Counted from the stretch's first letter, positions 1-10,497 are shown. The stretch is 64,000 nucleotides of DNA from Cedecea neteri (GCF_000757825.1 NZ_CP009451.1:682001-746000); one strand, 5' to 3'. A program made the numbers and translations. Notes: a model not told the origin generated them from the sequence alone.

Positions 1-893
1 TTGCCGGGAACCGTCAGCAGCGTTTGCTCGTCCATAAGTTCGCCCTGCGCCAGCGTCAGCACGCCGTCGCGCATGTCGTAGCCCCAGTCCTCCTGTGGCA
101 GACGCTCTCCGGCCTTCAGGCGATCCTCCTGCGGATCGAGGCCGTACTTAATGTAGCTGCCGCGAGTGCCGTGCACGATATAGCGTGCGGTTTCCGCCGC
201 CGCCAGCAACGTGCCGTGCAACACCACACGACGCTGCGGGTAAGCCAGCACGGCATGGAAGTAGTCGGTCGCCTGCGCCCCGGCCCGGAGCTGAGCGAGG
301 TCAACGGTCAGGCTGACGGGAAGCCCAAACAGGTTGATGGCCTGGTCCAGCAGGTGCGGCCCAAGATCGTACCAGATGCCGCTGCCGACGCCCGCCTGCT
401 CGCGCCAGCGGTTACGGACCTGCGGGCGGTAGCGGTCAAAGTGGGATTCAAAATAAGCCACTTCGCCAAGCGTTCCTTCGGTCAGCAGATTTTTCACCGT
501 CAGGAAATCGCTATCCCAGCGGCGATTGTGGAACACGGAGAGCAGCAGGCCTGTTTTTTTGGCCAGCGCGTCCAGCTCCCTTGCCTGCGAAAGCGTCACG
601 GTAAACGGCTTGTCGACAACCACATGCTTCCCGGCTTCAAGCGCCGCTTTGGCTAGCGGAAAGTGGGTATCATTCGGGGTAGGAATGACAATGAGATCGA
701 TAGAGGGGTCCTTAAACAGGTGCTGAGGATCGGAAACGACCGTCATACCCGGCCAGTCAGCGTGCACCTTTTCGGCATCGCTGCTGGATACTGCTGCGAG
801 GATCATTCCTGGCGTACCGGAAATCAGCGGCGCATGAAAAGTCTTACTGGCATAACCGTAACCGATAAGCCCGACGCGGATGGTATCACTCAT
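1..893 (-). CDS. ydgJ: Gfo/Idh/MocA-family oxidoreductase YdgJ, C-terminus cut by window edge
   Basis: The minus strand reads without a stop from an ATG at 893 to the window start, giving 297 codons of a family whose members are about 345 residues, so roughly the last 50 residues lie outside. The N-terminus has the Rossmann dinucleotide motif GLIGYGYASKTFHAP, followed by TPNDTHFPLAKAALEAGKHV and VDKPFTV, the conserved lysine region of Gfo/Idh/MocA NAD(P)-dependent dehydrogenases. The natural substrate in E. coli is not established as far as I know. It is transcribed away from cnu, as in K-12. The assignment rests on near-colinear similarity to E. coli YdgJ and on gene order. Confidence 0.93.
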   Translation of the reverse strand, partial: MSDTIRVGLIGYGYASKTFHAPLISGTPGMILAAVSSSDAEKVHADWPGMTVVSDPQHLFKDPSIDLIVIPTPNDTHFPLAKAALEAGKHVVVDKPFTVTLSQARELDALAKKTGLLLSVFHNRRWDSDFLTVKNLLTEGTLGEVAYFESHFDRYRPQVRNRWREQAGVGSGIWYDLGPHLLDQAINLFGLPVSLTVDLAQLRAGAQATDYFHAVLAYPQRRVVLHGTLLAAAETARYIVHGTRGSYIKYGLDPQEDRLKAGERLPQEDWGYDMRDGVLTLAQGELMDEQTLLTVPG

Positions 894-1223
894 TTGTCTT
901 CCTCTCTGTAATGAACTCCGGCATTTCACCTTATCCCCCGCCCGGCGACAACCGCAAGTTTCTGGATTGCGTATTTGCCAGGCAAAAGACCGCCATTATT
1001 GCTAATTAGCCTGATATTTATTGTGGCTTTAAATAAAGCATTTATTTAAACTAGTAAATTAAAAGCAAGGAGGATTTATGTGTTCCCTGCCGTGATATTC
1101 CTGGCAAATGCAAAGAAAACTCCTAATTATTCCGTCGGTTAATAATAGCGCTAAGCCGCTGCCTCATTTGCGCTTATCATCGCTTCTCCCTTACCCGAAC
1201 ATTATTTATTATTTATACACTCT
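894..1223. other. Divergent ydgJ-cnu intergenic region, no blr found
   Basis: This 330-bp AT-rich gap separates divergent ydgJ and cnu. K-12 carries the 41-codon blr gene here; I find no membrane-type small ORF resembling it on either strand. The only translation-like signal is a strong Shine-Dalgarno (AAGGAGG) before a five-codon ORF at 1078-1095 (ATG TGT TCC CTG CCG TGA). The remainder presumably holds the promoters of both genes. Confidence 0.5.
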
Positions 1224-1457
1224 ATGGAAAATGTATCCCCGCTCAGTGCCCTGGATTACCTGATGAAATTCCGCAAAATCAGCTCTCAGGAAAATCTGGA
1301 AAAGCTGTTTGACCACCTGAATTACACCCTCACGGACAGCCATGAGATCATGAATATGTACCGGGCGGCGGATCACCGCAGGGCTGAACTGGCCTCCGGC
1401 GGAAGACTTTTCGACCTGGGATGCGTGCCTAAAACGGTCTGGCGTTACGTTCAATAG
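1224..1457 (+). CDS. cnu: OriC-binding nucleoid-associated protein Cnu (Hha/YmoA family)
   Basis: This is a small Hha/YmoA-family protein that partners with H-NS and StpA and, in E. coli, binds oriC with Hha. The signature [23 protein letters not shown] and GGRLFDLG is almost identical to E. coli Cnu (YdgT, 71 residues). Here it has 77 residues because the first ATG adds about six N-terminal residues; no clear Shine-Dalgarno precedes it, so the start is less certain than the identity. It sits between ydgJ and ydgK as in K-12. Confidence 0.93.
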   Translation: MENVSPLSALDYLMKFRKISSQENLEKLFDHLNYTLTDSHEIMNMYRAADHRRAELASGGRLFDLGCVPKTVWRYVQ

Positions 1458-1536
1458 CCGCTGCGAGTAGCATTAGCGGCAAAATCCCTTATAATCCCCC
1501 CGCTTTATTCACCATATTCTTAAATCGGGAGGAAAC

Positions 1537-1977
1537 ATGACGACGACCCAACCCCCGCGTATTGCTGGCTGGCTGCTTGCCCCGCTGGCCTGGCTGCTGA
1601 TGTCGTTGCTCAGCAGCTCCGTGGCGCTGCTAAGTTTCCTGATGATGATTCTTTCCCCGGAAGCCCGTCAGGCTCTGGGCAGCGCGGACGCCAAAACAAC
1701 GCTGTTGTTCAGCCTGTCCGTTGGCTGCGCGATGGCGATGTGGGCCTACACGCTCTGGCTGACCATCGCCTTCTTTAAACGCCGCAAAAACGTAGTGCGC
1801 CATTATATTCTCTGGCTGCTGCTTACCGTCCTGCTGGCGATTAAATCTTTTGCGTTTTCACCGGTCAGTGACAAGGTTGCCGTACAGCTGCTGCTGCCTT
1901 CCCTGCTCGCCGCCGCATTACTGGTGCCTTATTTGAAGCGTTCTAAGCGAGTGAAGCAGACCTTCATTAACCCGTAA
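1537..1977 (+). CDS. ydgK: Inner membrane protein YdgK (DUF2569 family)
   Basis: A 146-residue hydrophobic protein with about four predicted transmembrane segments: residues 8-40, 60-85, 92-110 and 118-135. It opens with a PPRIAGWLLAPLAW motif typical of DUF2569 proteins. A good Shine-Dalgarno (GGGAGG) lies eight bases before the ATG. It occupies the position of E. coli ydgK directly upstream of rsxA, but a terminator-like hairpin at 2001-2039 separates it from the rsx operon. No biochemical function is known to me. Confidence 0.88.
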   Translation: MTTTQPPRIAGWLLAPLAWLLMSLLSSSVALLSFLMMILSPEARQALGSADAKTTLLFSLSVGCAMAMWAYTLWLTIAFFKRRKNVVRHYILWLLLTVLLAIKSFAFSPVSDKVAVQLLLPSLLAAALLVPYLKRSKRVKQTFINP

Positions 1978-2000
1978 TAACCCTATAGATAGCCCGTTGT

Positions 2001-2039
2001 CGCCGCCCGCCGATTAGTCGATAATAGGCGGCTTTTTTT
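2001..2039 (+). terminator. Rho-independent terminator after ydgK
   Basis: The arms GCCGCC (2002-2007) and GGCGGC (2027-2032) are followed at once by seven T residues. It lies 24 bases after the ydgK stop and just before rsxA, so it should limit read-through into the rsx operon. Confidence 0.75.
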
Positions 2040-2054
2040 GTTTCAGGTCGAATC

Positions 2055-2636
2055 ATGTCAGATTACTTGCTGCTCTTCGTTGGTACCGTCCTCGTCAATA
2101 ACTTCGTGTTAGTGAAGTTCCTTGGCCTGTGTCCGTTTATGGGGGTTTCCAAAAAGCTGGAAAGTGCCATCGGGATGGGGCTTGCCACGACCTTCGTGAT
2201 GACGCTCGCCTCTATTTTTGCCTGGATCATTGACGAACTTATCCTCGTGCCGCTGGACTTGATTTATCTGCGCACGCTGGCCTTTATTCTGGTTATCGCG
2301 GTCGTCGTTCAGTTCACCGAGATGGTGGTGCGCAAGACCAGCCCGGCGCTTTATCGCCTGCTGGGTATCTTCCTGCCGCTGATTACCACCAACTGCGCCG
2401 TGCTCGGCGTGGCGCTGCTGAATATTAACCTCGGCCATAACTTCCTGCAGTCTGCGGTGTACGGCTTTTCCGCCGCGCTGGGCTTCTCGCTGGTGATGGT
2501 GCTGTTTGCCGCTATTCGCGAGCGTATGGTCGTGGCCGATATTCCGGCGCCGTTTCGCGGTAACGCTATCGCGCTGGTCACCGCAGGCCTGATGGCCCTC
2601 GCCTTTATGGGCTTTAGCGGGCTGGTGAAGTTCTGA
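2055..2636 (+). CDS. rsxA: Electron transport complex subunit RsxA
   Basis: An inner membrane subunit of the Rsx (Rnf-type) complex, which in E. coli keeps the SoxR [2Fe-2S] cluster reduced and so turns off the superoxide response. It has 193 residues with six hydrophobic segments and the family motifs [20 protein letters not shown] near the N-terminus and [13 protein letters not shown] in the middle. It is a paralogue of RsxE in the same operon. It overlaps rsxB at the stop/start (TGATG), which suggests coupled translation. Length and order match E. coli exactly. Confidence 0.97.
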   Translation: MSDYLLLFVGTVLVNNFVLVKFLGLCPFMGVSKKLESAIGMGLATTFVMTLASIFAWIIDELILVPLDLIYLRTLAFILVIAVVVQFTEMVVRKTSPALYRLLGIFLPLITTNCAVLGVALLNINLGHNFLQSAVYGFSAALGFSLVMVLFAAIRERMVVADIPAPFRGNAIALVTAGLMALAFMGFSGLVKF

Positions 2637-3214
2637 TGACAACGTTGTGGATGGCTATTATCTCGGTCACGCTGATGGGGCTGCTGTTCGGCCTGATCCT
2701 TGGCTATGCCTCTCGCCGCTTCGAAGTGGAAGAAGACCCCATTGTCGACCGCATTGACGAACTGCTGCCGCAAAGCCAGTGCGGCCAGTGTGGCTATCCC
2801 GGCTGCCGCCCTTATGCGGAAGCCGTAGGTAATCAGGGAGCGAAAATCAATTTATGCGCGCCCGGCGGCGAAGCCGTGATGCTGAAAATTGCTACCGCCC
2901 TGAACGTAGAACCTCAGCCAATTGACGGCGACGCCACCGCCGCAGAGCCGGTGCGAATGCTGGCCGTGATTGACGAAGCGAACTGCATCGGCTGCACAAA
3001 ATGCATTCAGGCCTGCCCCGTTGACGCCATCGTCGGCGCGACCCGCGCCATGCACACCGTGATTAGCGACCAGTGCACGGGCTGTAACCTCTGTGTCGAT
3101 CCTTGCCCTACCCGCTGCATCGAACTGATTCCCGTCAGCCCCACGACCGAAAGCTGGAAATGGGATTTGCAGACCATCCCGGTGCGTATGATCCCGGCGG
3201 ACAATCATGCTTAA
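2636..3214 (+). CDS. rsxB: Electron transport complex iron-sulfur subunit RsxB
   Basis: A 192-residue ferredoxin-like subunit anchored by one N-terminal hydrophobic helix (residues 4-25). Cysteines at about 49, 52, 57 and 74 ([10 protein letters not shown]) form the Fe-S domain. Two further [4Fe-4S] sets lie at about 117-127 ([12 protein letters not shown]) and 147-157 ([12 protein letters not shown]). It passes electrons to or from the membrane subunits of the complex. It overlaps rsxA by one base and rsxC by eight bases. All cluster ligands are intact. Confidence 0.97.
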   Translation: MTTLWMAIISVTLMGLLFGLILGYASRRFEVEEDPIVDRIDELLPQSQCGQCGYPGCRPYAEAVGNQGAKINLCAPGGEAVMLKIATALNVEPQPIDGDATAAEPVRMLAVIDEANCIGCTKCIQACPVDAIVGATRAMHTVISDQCTGCNLCVDPCPTRCIELIPVSPTTESWKWDLQTIPVRMIPADNHA

Positions 3215-5270
3215 TATCTTCAATCGTTTTAAAAAAGACAGGATTTGGGACTTTGACGGCGGCATTCATCCGCCAGAGATGAAGACCCAGTCTAACGGCA
3301 CGCCTTTGCGCCAGGTACCGCTGCCGTCCCAGCTCGTGATCCCGCTGAAGCAGCATATCGGTGCGGAAGGCGAACTGTGCGTGAAGCCCGGTGATTATGT
3401 GCTGCGCGGCCAGCCGCTGACTCGCGGTCGCGGGCGTATGCTGCCGGTGCATGCCCCAACCTCCGGCACCGTTAAAGATATTGCGCCGCATTCCACCGCG
3501 CACCCTTCTGCCCTTGCAGAACTTAGCGTTATTCTCGATGCAGACGGCGAGGACCGCTGGATAGAGCGAGATGGCTGGAGCGATTACCGCTGCCAGACGC
3601 GTGAAGCGCTTATCGAACGTATTCACCAGTTCGGCGTAGCCGGGCTCGGCGGCGCAGGCTTCCCTACCGGCAGTAAACTGCAGGGCGGCGGCGACAAAAT
3701 AGATACTCTCATTATTAACGCCGCAGAGTGCGAGCCTTACATCACCGCCGACGATCGCCTGATGCAGGATTGTGCCGCTCAAATCGTCGAAGGCGTTCGC
3801 ATCCTGGCCCATATTCTTAAGCCGCAGCGCATTCTTATCGGCATCGAGGACAACAAGCCTCAGGCCATCTCGATGATGCGTGCGGTGCTGGCAGACAGCC
3901 ACGATATGCAACTGCGGGTGATCCCGACGAAATATCCGTCCGGTGGCGCCAAGCAGCTCACGCAAATTCTGACCGGCAAGCAGGTTCCTCACGGCGGCCG
4001 TTCGTCCGACATCGGTATTCTGATGCAAAACGTCGGCACCGCATATGCTATCAAGCGCGCGGTGATAGACGGTGAACCTCTGACCGAGCGCGTTGTGACC
4101 TTAACCGGTGAATCTATTACCCAACCGGGTAACGTCTGGGCGCGTCTGGGTACGCCGGTAAGCCACCTGCTGACTTTTGCAGGCTTCCGCCCGAGCCAGG
4201 ATCAGAAGGTCATTATGGGCGGCCCGCTGATGGGCTTCACCCTGCCGTGGCTGGACGTGCCGGTGGTAAAAATCACCAACTGCCTGCTGGCGCCTTCTCC
4301 GAGTGAGATGGGCGAGCAGGAAGAAGAACAAGGCTGTATTCGCTGCAGCGCCTGCGCGGACTCCTGCCCGGCGGACCTGCTGCCGCAGCAGCTTTACTGG
4401 TATAGCAAAGGCCAACAGCACGACAAAGCTACCGCGCATAACCTGGCGGACTGCATCGAATGCGGCGCCTGCGCTTACGTTTGCCCGAGTAATATCCCGC
4501 TGGTGCAGTATTTCCGTCAGGAAAAAGCCGAGATCCGTGAGATAGAACTGGAAGCAAAACGCACTCTTGAAGCCAAAGCTCGTTTTGAAGCTCGTCAAGA
4601 AAGGCTGGAGCGCGAGAAAGCCGCCCGCCTTGAACGCCACAAAAATGCGGCAGTTCAGCCGACGGCGAAGGACAATGACGCTATTCAGGCTGCCCTTGCC
4701 CGCGTGAAGAGCAAAAAAGCCCAGGCCAGCGAAGAACCTATTATCGTTCAAGCCGGCAGCGTGCCGGACAACAGCGAAGTAATTGCTGCTCGCGAAGCCC
4801 GTAAGGCTGAAGCGCGTGCTCGCCAGGCGGAGAAAGCACAACAGGCAGAATCGACGGTCAGCGCAGAGGTGGACCCGCGCAAAGCCGCTGTCGAAGCCGC
4901 CATCGCTCGCGCTAAAGCTCGTAAAGCTGCGCAGAATGCCGAAAGCGCGGAGCCTGTGGCCGCTGAGCAGGAAGCCGTCGATCCGCGCAAAGCCGCTGTC
5001 GAAGCCGCTATCGCTCGCGCTAAAGCTCGTAAAGCAGCGCAGAATGCTGAAAACGCCGAGCCGGTGGCCGCTGAGCACGAAACCGTTGATCCGCGTAAAG
5101 CCGCTGTCGAAGCCGCTATCGCTCGCGCTAAAGCTCGTAAAGCAGCGCAGAAGGCAGAAAGCGAACAACCTGCACCACAAGAAGAACAAGACCCACGCAA
5201 AGCTGCAGTGGCTGCGGCAATTGCCCGCGTTCAGGCACGTAAAGCCGCTCAGATGTCTCCAGAGGAATAA
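3207..5270 (+). CDS. rsxC: Electron transport complex subunit RsxC with alanine/lysine-rich repeat tail
   Basis: A 687-residue RsxC/RnfC, the peripheral NADH- and FMN-binding subunit. The glycine-rich segment [13 protein letters not shown] (about residue 148) and the following [13 protein letters not shown] stretch are the nucleotide and flavin site. Two [4Fe-4S] motifs, [12 protein letters not shown] and [12 protein letters not shown], lie near residues 375 and 415. The C-terminal third is a charged coiled-coil region ending in four copies of a [20 protein letters not shown] unit. RsxC lengths vary between species because of this tail; K-12 has about 740 residues. It abuts rsxD directly. Confidence 0.96.
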   Translation: MLNIFNRFKKDRIWDFDGGIHPPEMKTQSNGTPLRQVPLPSQLVIPLKQHIGAEGELCVKPGDYVLRGQPLTRGRGRMLPVHAPTSGTVKDIAPHSTAHPSALAELSVILDADGEDRWIERDGWSDYRCQTREALIERIHQFGVAGLGGAGFPTGSKLQGGGDKIDTLIINAAECEPYITADDRLMQDCAAQIVEGVRILAHILKPQRILIGIEDNKPQAISMMRAVLADSHDMQLRVIPTKYPSGGAKQLTQILTGKQVPHGGRSSDIGILMQNVGTAYAIKRAVIDGEPLTERVVTLTGESITQPGNVWARLGTPVSHLLTFAGFRPSQDQKVIMGGPLMGFTLPWLDVPVVKITNCLLAPSPSEMGEQEEEQGCIRCSACADSCPADLLPQQLYWYSKGQQHDKATAHNLADCIECGACAYVCPSNIPLVQYFRQEKAEIREIELEAKRTLEAKARFEARQERLEREKAARLERHKNAAVQPTAKDNDAIQAALARVKSKKAQASEEPIIVQAGSVPDNSEVIAAREARKAEARARQAEKAQQAESTVSAEVDPRKAAVEAAIARAKARKAAQNAESAEPVAAEQEAVDPRKAAVEAAIARAKARKAAQNAENAEPVAAEHETVDPRKAAVEAAIARAKARKAAQKAESEQPAPQEEQDPRKAAVAAAIARVQARKAAQMSPEE
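4870..5262 (+). repeat. Tandem coding repeat in rsxC, four units of about 108 bp
   Basis: Four direct units begin near 4873, 4981, 5089 and 5191 and encode [20 protein letters not shown] followed by a variable acidic linker. The first three are close to identical at the DNA level, including runs such as AAAGCCGCTGTCGAAGCCGC. This points to recent duplication or gene conversion, and the copy number may vary between strains. Confidence 0.85.
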
Positions 5271-6323
5271 ATGGTTTTTAAAATCGCAAGCTCCCCGTTC
5301 ACCCATAACCAGCGCAGCACCGCGCGGATTATGATGCTGGTTTCTCTCGCGGCCCTGCCCGGCATTGCGATGCAGTGGTACTGGTTTGGCTGGGGAACGC
5401 TGATTCAGGTTGTGCTGGGGATCGTCAGCGCGATGGCCGCAGAGGCGCTGGTATTACGCCTGCGCAAAAGACCGGTGCAAACCTATCTGGGGGATAACTC
5501 TGCGCTGCTGACCGGCCTGCTGCTGGGGATCAGTATTCCCCCTCTCGCACCGTGGTGGATGGTGGTGCTCGGGATGGTGTTTGCCATCATCATTGCCAAG
5601 CAGCTTTACGGCGGCCTCGGCAATAACCCGTTCAACCCGGCCATGATTGGCTATGTTGTGCTGCTCATTGCTTTCCCGGTGCAGATGACTTCGTGGCTGC
5701 CTCCGCAGTCCATCGCCGCCACCGTGCCTGGTTTTGTAGACAGCCTGCAAATAATTTTCCACGGCGCAACCACCGCGGGCGGCACCATGGATACGCTACG
5801 CATGGGCGTAGACGGCATCAGCCAGGCGACGCCGCTGGACACGTTTAAAACCGGCCTGCATGCGGGCCACTCCGCTGAGCAACTGCTGAGCGCGCCAATC
5901 TACGGCGGTGCACTGGCGGGTCTCGGCTGGCAGTGGGTTAACCTGGCTTATCTGGCCGGCGGCCTGTTCCTGCTGTGGCGCGGCACCATTCGCTGGCATA
6001 TCCCGGCGGGCTTCCTGGTTGCTTTAGCCGTCTGCGCCACGCTCGGCTGGCTTATCTCCCCGGAAAAATGCCTGTCGCCGATGGTGCACCTGTTCTCAGG
6101 CGCGACCATGCTTGGCGCGTTCTTTATCCTGACCGATCCGGTCACCGCCTCGACCACCAATCGCGGTCGGCTGATTTTTGGGGCGCTGGTTGGCCTGCTG
6201 GTTTGGCTGATTCGTACCTACGGCGGCTATCCGGACGGCGTGGCGTTTGCCGTGCTGCTGGGCAACATCACCGTGCCGCTGATTGACTACTACACGCGCC
6301 CTCGCGCTTACGGCCATCGCTAA
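5271..6323 (+). CDS. rsxD: Electron transport complex subunit RsxD
   Basis: A 350-residue polytopic membrane protein of the NqrB/RnfD family. The conserved loop [14 protein letters not shown] contains the threonine expected to carry covalently bound FMN. The sequences [19 protein letters not shown] and [15 protein letters not shown] are typical of the family. It starts one base after the rsxC stop codon, consistent with coupled translation, and rsxG follows after a 9-bp gap with a GGAG ribosome site. Confidence 0.96.
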   Translation: MVFKIASSPFTHNQRSTARIMMLVSLAALPGIAMQWYWFGWGTLIQVVLGIVSAMAAEALVLRLRKRPVQTYLGDNSALLTGLLLGISIPPLAPWWMVVLGMVFAIIIAKQLYGGLGNNPFNPAMIGYVVLLIAFPVQMTSWLPPQSIAATVPGFVDSLQIIFHGATTAGGTMDTLRMGVDGISQATPLDTFKTGLHAGHSAEQLLSAPIYGGALAGLGWQWVNLAYLAGGLFLLWRGTIRWHIPAGFLVALAVCATLGWLISPEKCLSPMVHLFSGATMLGAFFILTDPVTASTTNRGRLIFGALVGLLVWLIRTYGGYPDGVAFAVLLGNITVPLIDYYTRPRAYGHR

Positions 6324-6332
6324 GGAGACGCT

Positions 6333-6959
6333 ATGTTTAAAACAATGCAAAAGCATGGCATCGCCCTGGCGCTGTTTGCCGCCCTGTTTACCGGACTTAC
6401 GGCACTGGTCAACGAACTCACCAAACCCACCATCGCGCAGCAGTCTGCGCTGCAGCAAAAGATGTTGTTCGATCAGGTGATTTCAGATGACGTTTACGAT
6501 AACCGCATTCAGGACAGCTGCCTGCGGGTAAAGGACTCCCCTCTCGGCAAGGGCACACGGCACATCTACGTGGCGCGCAAAGGCGATAAGCCGGTTGCCG
6601 TGGTCATGGAAGCTACCGCGCCGGACGGCTATTCTGGTGCTATACAAATTCTGGTTGCCGCTGATTTTAACGGCACCATACTCGGCACACGCGTCACCGA
6701 GCACCATGAAACGCCGGGCCTTGGCGACAAGATTGAACTGCGTCTGAGCGACTGGATAACGCATTTTGCCAACAAGCGCATTCAGGGCAGCAATGACCCG
6801 GCCTGGGCGGTGCAAAAAGACGGCGGTCAGTTTACCCAATTTACCGGGGCGACCATTACCCCGCGCGCGGTGGTCAACGCCGTTAAGCGTGCAGGCATGT
6901 TCGCACAGACCCTGCCAGCGCAGCTCAACGAACTGCCTGCCTGTGGAGATCAACAATGA
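6333..6959 (+). CDS. rsxG: Electron transport complex subunit RsxG
   Basis: A 208-residue protein with one N-terminal membrane anchor (residues 8-28) and a periplasmic FMN-binding domain. The motif [15 protein letters not shown] near residue 172 contains the threonine to which FMN is covalently attached in RnfG/NqrC proteins. [12 protein letters not shown] is a second family motif. It overlaps the rsxE start by four bases (ATGA), as in other enterobacteria. Confidence 0.96.
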   Translation: MFKTMQKHGIALALFAALFTGLTALVNELTKPTIAQQSALQQKMLFDQVISDDVYDNRIQDSCLRVKDSPLGKGTRHIYVARKGDKPVAVVMEATAPDGYSGAIQILVAADFNGTILGTRVTEHHETPGLGDKIELRLSDWITHFANKRIQGSNDPAWAVQKDGGQFTQFTGATITPRAVVNAVKRAGMFAQTLPAQLNELPACGDQQ

Positions 6960-7642
6960 GCGAAACAAAACGTGTCCTGATAAACGGGCTATGGAAAAAC
7001 AACTCGGCGCTGGTTCAGCTGCTGGGCCTTTGTCCACTGCTTGCCGTCACCTCCACGGCAACCAATGCCCTGGGCCTTGGGCTTGCCACAACGCTGGTGC
7101 TGACGCTAACTAACGGCACAATCTCCGCGCTGCGTCGCTGGGTGCCCGCTGAGATTCGTATTCCGGTTTATGTGCTGATCATCGCCTCGGTGGTGAGCAT
7201 CGTGCAGATGCTGATTAACGCCTACGCGTTTGGGCTCTACCAGTCGCTGGGGATCTTTATCCCGCTTATCGTGACCAACTGTATCGTCGTAGGGCGAGCC
7301 GAAGCTTATGCGGCAAAAGCCAGCGTGCCTTATGCCGCTCTGGACGGCTTTGCTACCGGCCTTGGCGCCACCAGCGCGATGTTCGTGCTGGGCTCTCTGC
7401 GCGAAATCATTGGCAACGGCACGCTGTTTGACGGCGCAGACGGCCTGCTTGGCAACTGGGCAAAAGTACTGCGCATTGAAGTCTTCCACACCGACACGCC
7501 TTTCCTGCTCGCCATGTTACCGCCGGGCGCCTTTATTGGCCTTGGCATGCTGTTGGCGATAAAATACCTCATTGATGAAAAAATGAAGGCCCGCCGCGCT
7601 CGTGAAAGCGCCGCCGTGGAAGGCACTGCAGAGAAGGCTTAA
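6956..7642 (+). CDS. rsxE: Electron transport complex subunit RsxE
   Basis: A 228-residue inner membrane protein, paralogous to RsxA, with six hydrophobic segments. Motifs include [20 protein letters not shown] at the N-terminus and [16 protein letters not shown] in the middle, where cysteines help bind the membrane-embedded iron site of Rnf-type complexes. It is the last rsx gene; its stop overlaps the start of nth (TAATG), so nth is probably cotranscribed. Confidence 0.96.
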   Translation: MSETKRVLINGLWKNNSALVQLLGLCPLLAVTSTATNALGLGLATTLVLTLTNGTISALRRWVPAEIRIPVYVLIIASVVSIVQMLINAYAFGLYQSLGIFIPLIVTNCIVVGRAEAYAAKASVPYAALDGFATGLGATSAMFVLGSLREIIGNGTLFDGADGLLGNWAKVLRIEVFHTDTPFLLAMLPPGAFIGLGMLLAIKYLIDEKMKARRARESAAVEGTAEKA

Positions 7643-8277
7643 TGAACAACAGCAAGCGCGTTGAGATCCTCACCCGCCTGAGAGATAACAATCCTCACCC
7701 CACGACAGAACTCAACTTCAGCAGCCCCTTTGAGCTGCTGATTGCCGTTCTGCTCTCCGCTCAGGCCACCGACGTCAGCGTCAATAAAGCGACGGCAAAG
7801 CTTTACCCTGTCGCCAATACTCCGGCCGCCATGCTGGCGCTTGGCGTGGACGGCGTGAAGGAGTACATCAAAACCATCGGCCTGTTTAACAGCAAAGCGG
7901 AAAACGTCATCAAAACCTGCCGGATGCTGTTGGAGCTGCACGGTGGAGAAGTGCCGGAAGACAGAGCGGCGCTGGAAGCCCTGCCCGGCGTGGGCCGTAA
8001 AACGGCAAACGTGGTGCTTAATACCGCCTTTGGCTGGCCGACTATTGCCGTTGATACCCATATCTTCCGGGTTTGTAACCGCACCCAGTTCGCCGCAGGG
8101 AAAAACGTCGAGCAGGTAGAGGAAAAACTGCTTAAGGTCGTTCCCGCAGAATTTAAGGTCGATTGCCACCACTGGCTTATCCTTCACGGGCGCTACACCT
8201 GCATTGCCCGCAAGCCTCGCTGTGGCTCATGCATTATCGAAGACCTCTGCGAATTCAAAGAGAAAGTAGACGTCTGA
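7642..8277 (+). CDS. nth: Endonuclease III (DNA glycosylase/AP lyase)
   Basis: A base excision repair enzyme that removes oxidised pyrimidines and cuts the abasic site. Its 211 residues match the E. coli length. The helix-hairpin-helix LPGVGRKTANVV holds the catalytic lysine (about 120), and IAVDTHIFRV holds the catalytic aspartate (about 138). The C-terminal [4Fe-4S] ligands are intact in the C-X6-C-X2-C-X5-C spacing (CIARKPRCGSCIIEDLC). Overlap with rsxE places it at the end of the rsx operon. Confidence 0.97.
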   Translation: MNNSKRVEILTRLRDNNPHPTTELNFSSPFELLIAVLLSAQATDVSVNKATAKLYPVANTPAAMLALGVDGVKEYIKTIGLFNSKAENVIKTCRMLLELHGGEVPEDRAALEALPGVGRKTANVVLNTAFGWPTIAVDTHIFRVCNRTQFAAGKNVEQVEEKLLKVVPAEFKVDCHHWLILHGRYTCIARKPRCGSCIIEDLCEFKEKVDV

Positions 8278-8882
8278 ACTCAGGCGCTCGCGTTACCGCC
8301 GGGCGCTTTATAACCCCCCTGCCTGTTAAAAACCCCGAAAGCACGCTTTTATTCCGTTAAATCCGCCGGCAGATTTTATATTGTGCGCTCTATAATCGGC
8401 TCACCAGGTTAATCGTTTTTTTGCGATAAGAAATTTCTATAAATTTGTGATCTATATCACTTTGATAACTCAAGGTTGCGAAAAGGTAATCAAAACATCT
8501 CTAAGGCCTTGCTATCGTTAGGATTAATGGATCTATTGCAATACAATAGGCCATGCATATTGAATAATATGGTTATTAACACTGCATTTAAGGCGAAAAA
8601 GCAGAACATATAACTGCAATGTTAAAAAATCGCTTTTAAAAAAGACAAAAAATCGTTAATAAATGAATTGGTAAAATTTAACGCTGAATAACAATTCACC
8701 TTATGGCGTATTATCTTGTCATGGTTATATGTAACAGATTATTACAAACCCCTTGCCTGAGCCCCCTGGATAGTGAACATTACCTCCCGTTTTTCCTTCC
8801 TTATAACAAGAAAAATGCTTACCAATGCGGTAAGGCATGAGCAAGCCCCTTATTAAAGCGGGATGTAAAAAAAGAGGTATAT
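8278..8882. other. Long AT-rich leader region upstream of dtpA
   Basis: About 600 bp without a convincing ORF. It is markedly AT-rich between 8400 and 8720. It contains a CRP-like palindrome (8446-8461), a small inverted repeat CTATTG/CAATAG (8533-8549) and an imperfect hairpin around TTACC/GGTAA just before the Shine-Dalgarno of dtpA. The region is expected to contain a distal promoter and long 5' leader for dtpA, whose E. coli counterpart is OmpR-dependent; I could not identify OmpR sites with confidence. Confidence 0.5.
8446..8461 (+). promoter_or_regulatory. CRP-like site TGTGATCTATATCACT upstream of dtpA
   Basis: The half sites TGTGA and TCACT with six-base spacing match the CRP consensus TGTGA-N6-TCACA at nine of ten positions. 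It lies about 420 bp before the dtpA start, so the promoter it serves would have a long leader. The role is inferred from the match alone. Confidence 0.45.
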
Positions 8883-10388
8883 GTGTCGACTGCAAACAAA
8901 GAACCAGCAGAAAACGTGAGTCTTAACGCGTTCAAGCAACCTAAATCGTTCTACCTGATTTTCTCCATCGAGCTCTGGGAGCGTTTCGGCTATTACGGCC
9001 TGCAGGGCATCATGGCCGTTTACCTGGTCAAAATGCTGGGCATGTCCGAAGCGGACTCCATCACGCTGTTCTCCTCCTTTAGCGCCCTGGTCTATGGCCT
9101 GGTTGCCATTGGCGGCTGGCTGGGTGACAAAGTACTTGGCACAAAACGCGTCATCATGCTCGGTACCGTGGTACTGGCTATCGGTTACGCCCTTGTTGCC
9201 TACTCCGGCCACGATGTAAGCGTGGTTTATATCGGTATGGCCACCATCGCGGTAGGTAACGGCCTGTTCAAGGCTAACCCTTCCTCGCTGCTTTCTACCT
9301 GCTATGAGAAAGACGACCCGCGTCTGGACGGTGCATTCACCATGTACTACATGTCCATCAACATCGGTTCCTTCTTCTCTATGCTCGCCACCCCGTGGCT
9401 GGCTGCGCAGTACGGCTGGAGCACCGCGTTCTCCCTGAGCTTCGTGGGTATGCTGATTACCCTCGTGAACTTCATCTTCTGCAAAAAGTGGGTGAAGAAC
9501 TACGGCTCCAAACCTGACTTCGCGCCGGTACACTTCGGTAAGCTGATGGCGACCATCGCCGGCGTCGTGGTGCTGGTTGCGGTTGCTACCTGGCTGCTGC
9601 ACAACCAGGGCATTGCTCGCGCCGTACTGGGCGTTGTTGCCCTGGGTATCGTCCTTATCTTCGCTAAAGAAGCCTTTGCGATGAAAGGCGCAGCTCGCCG
9701 CAAGATGATCGTGGCCTTCATCCTGATGGTTGAAGCTATCGTCTTCTTCGTGCTGTACAGCCAGATGCCGACTTCCCTGAACTTCTTCGCTATTCGTAAC
9801 GTGGGCCATGAAATTCTCGGCATCACCTTCGAGGCAGAGCAGTTCCAGGCGCTGAACCCGTTCTGGATCATGATTGGTAGCCCGATTCTGGCCGCAATCT
9901 ACAACAAGATGGGTGACCGCCTGCCTATGCCGCACAAGTTTGCTATCGGTATGGTGCTGTGCTCCTTCGCCTTCCTGGTGCTGCCGGTCGGCACGAAGTT
10001 TGCCAGCGACGCGGGTATGGTTTCCGTGAACTGGCTGATTCTGAGCTACGCGCTGCAGAGTATCGGTGAGCTGATGATTTCCGGCCTGGGCCTTGCCATG
10101 GTTGCACAGCTGGTGCCACAGCGCCTGATGGGCTTCATTATGGGTAGCTGGTTCCTGACCACCGCAGGTGCGGCCATCATCGCCGGTAAAGTTGCTGGCC
10201 TGATGGCGGTACCGGAAAACGTTACCGACCCGCTGCTGTCTCTGGAAGTGTACGGTCGTGTCTTCATGCAGATTGGTATCGTCACCGGCGTGATTGCCGT
10301 GCTGATGCTGCTGACAGCGCCTAAGCTGAACCGCATGACGCTGAGTGAAGACAAAGCGGAAAAGGCTAACGAAACCGCTACGGCGTAA
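8883..10388 (+). CDS. dtpA: Dipeptide/tripeptide permease DtpA (POT family)
   Basis: A proton-coupled peptide transporter of 501 residues with about 14 transmembrane segments. The POT signature WERFGYYG (ExxERFxYY type) lies near residue 33, and [13 protein letters not shown] is the second family motif. The start is GTG at 8883 after AGAGGT; an overlapping ATG at 8881 is out of frame. The GTG start gives the E. coli-like N-terminus [10 protein letters not shown] strong terminator follows at 10414, so it is likely monocistronic. Confidence 0.96.
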   Translation: MSTANKEPAENVSLNAFKQPKSFYLIFSIELWERFGYYGLQGIMAVYLVKMLGMSEADSITLFSSFSALVYGLVAIGGWLGDKVLGTKRVIMLGTVVLAIGYALVAYSGHDVSVVYIGMATIAVGNGLFKANPSSLLSTCYEKDDPRLDGAFTMYYMSINIGSFFSMLATPWLAAQYGWSTAFSLSFVGMLITLVNFIFCKKWVKNYGSKPDFAPVHFGKLMATIAGVVVLVAVATWLLHNQGIARAVLGVVALGIVLIFAKEAFAMKGAARRKMIVAFILMVEAIVFFVLYSQMPTSLNFFAIRNVGHEILGITFEAEQFQALNPFWIMIGSPILAAIYNKMGDRLPMPHKFAIGMVLCSFAFLVLPVGTKFASDAGMVSVNWLILSYALQSIGELMISGLGLAMVAQLVPQRLMGFIMGSWFLTTAGAAIIAGKVAGLMAVPENVTDPLLSLEVYGRVFMQIGIVTGVIAVLMLLTAPKLNRMTLSEDKAEKANETATA

Positions 10389-10413
10389 CTTTCCCCGGAA
10401 AAATGATAATTTA

Positions 10414-10446
10414 GCCGCCGGCCTCACAGCCGGCGGCTTTTTTTTT
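10414..10446 (+). terminator. Rho-independent terminator after dtpA
   Basis: A perfect 9-bp GC-rich stem, GCCGCCGGC with GCCGGCGGC, and a six-base loop are followed by nine T residues, 25 bases after the dtpA stop. Confidence 0.9.
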
Positions 10447-10497
10447 CACCGAGTCCGCACTACCATAGGTTATCTTAGCGCCCTAAAGGAGTTAGTC

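Noticed and set aside
894..1223. blr gene expected from K-12 gene order
   Set aside because: No 40-codon membrane-type ORF similar to Blr is present on either strand.
4101..5306. 401-codon minus-strand frame opposite rsxC
   Set aside because: It is a shadow of the Ala/Lys-rich repeat tail; rsxC on the plus strand has all family motifs.
8853..10427. 524-codon minus-strand frame opposite dtpA
   Set aside because: It lies wholly antisense to dtpA and gives a His/Gln-rich non-protein-like translation.
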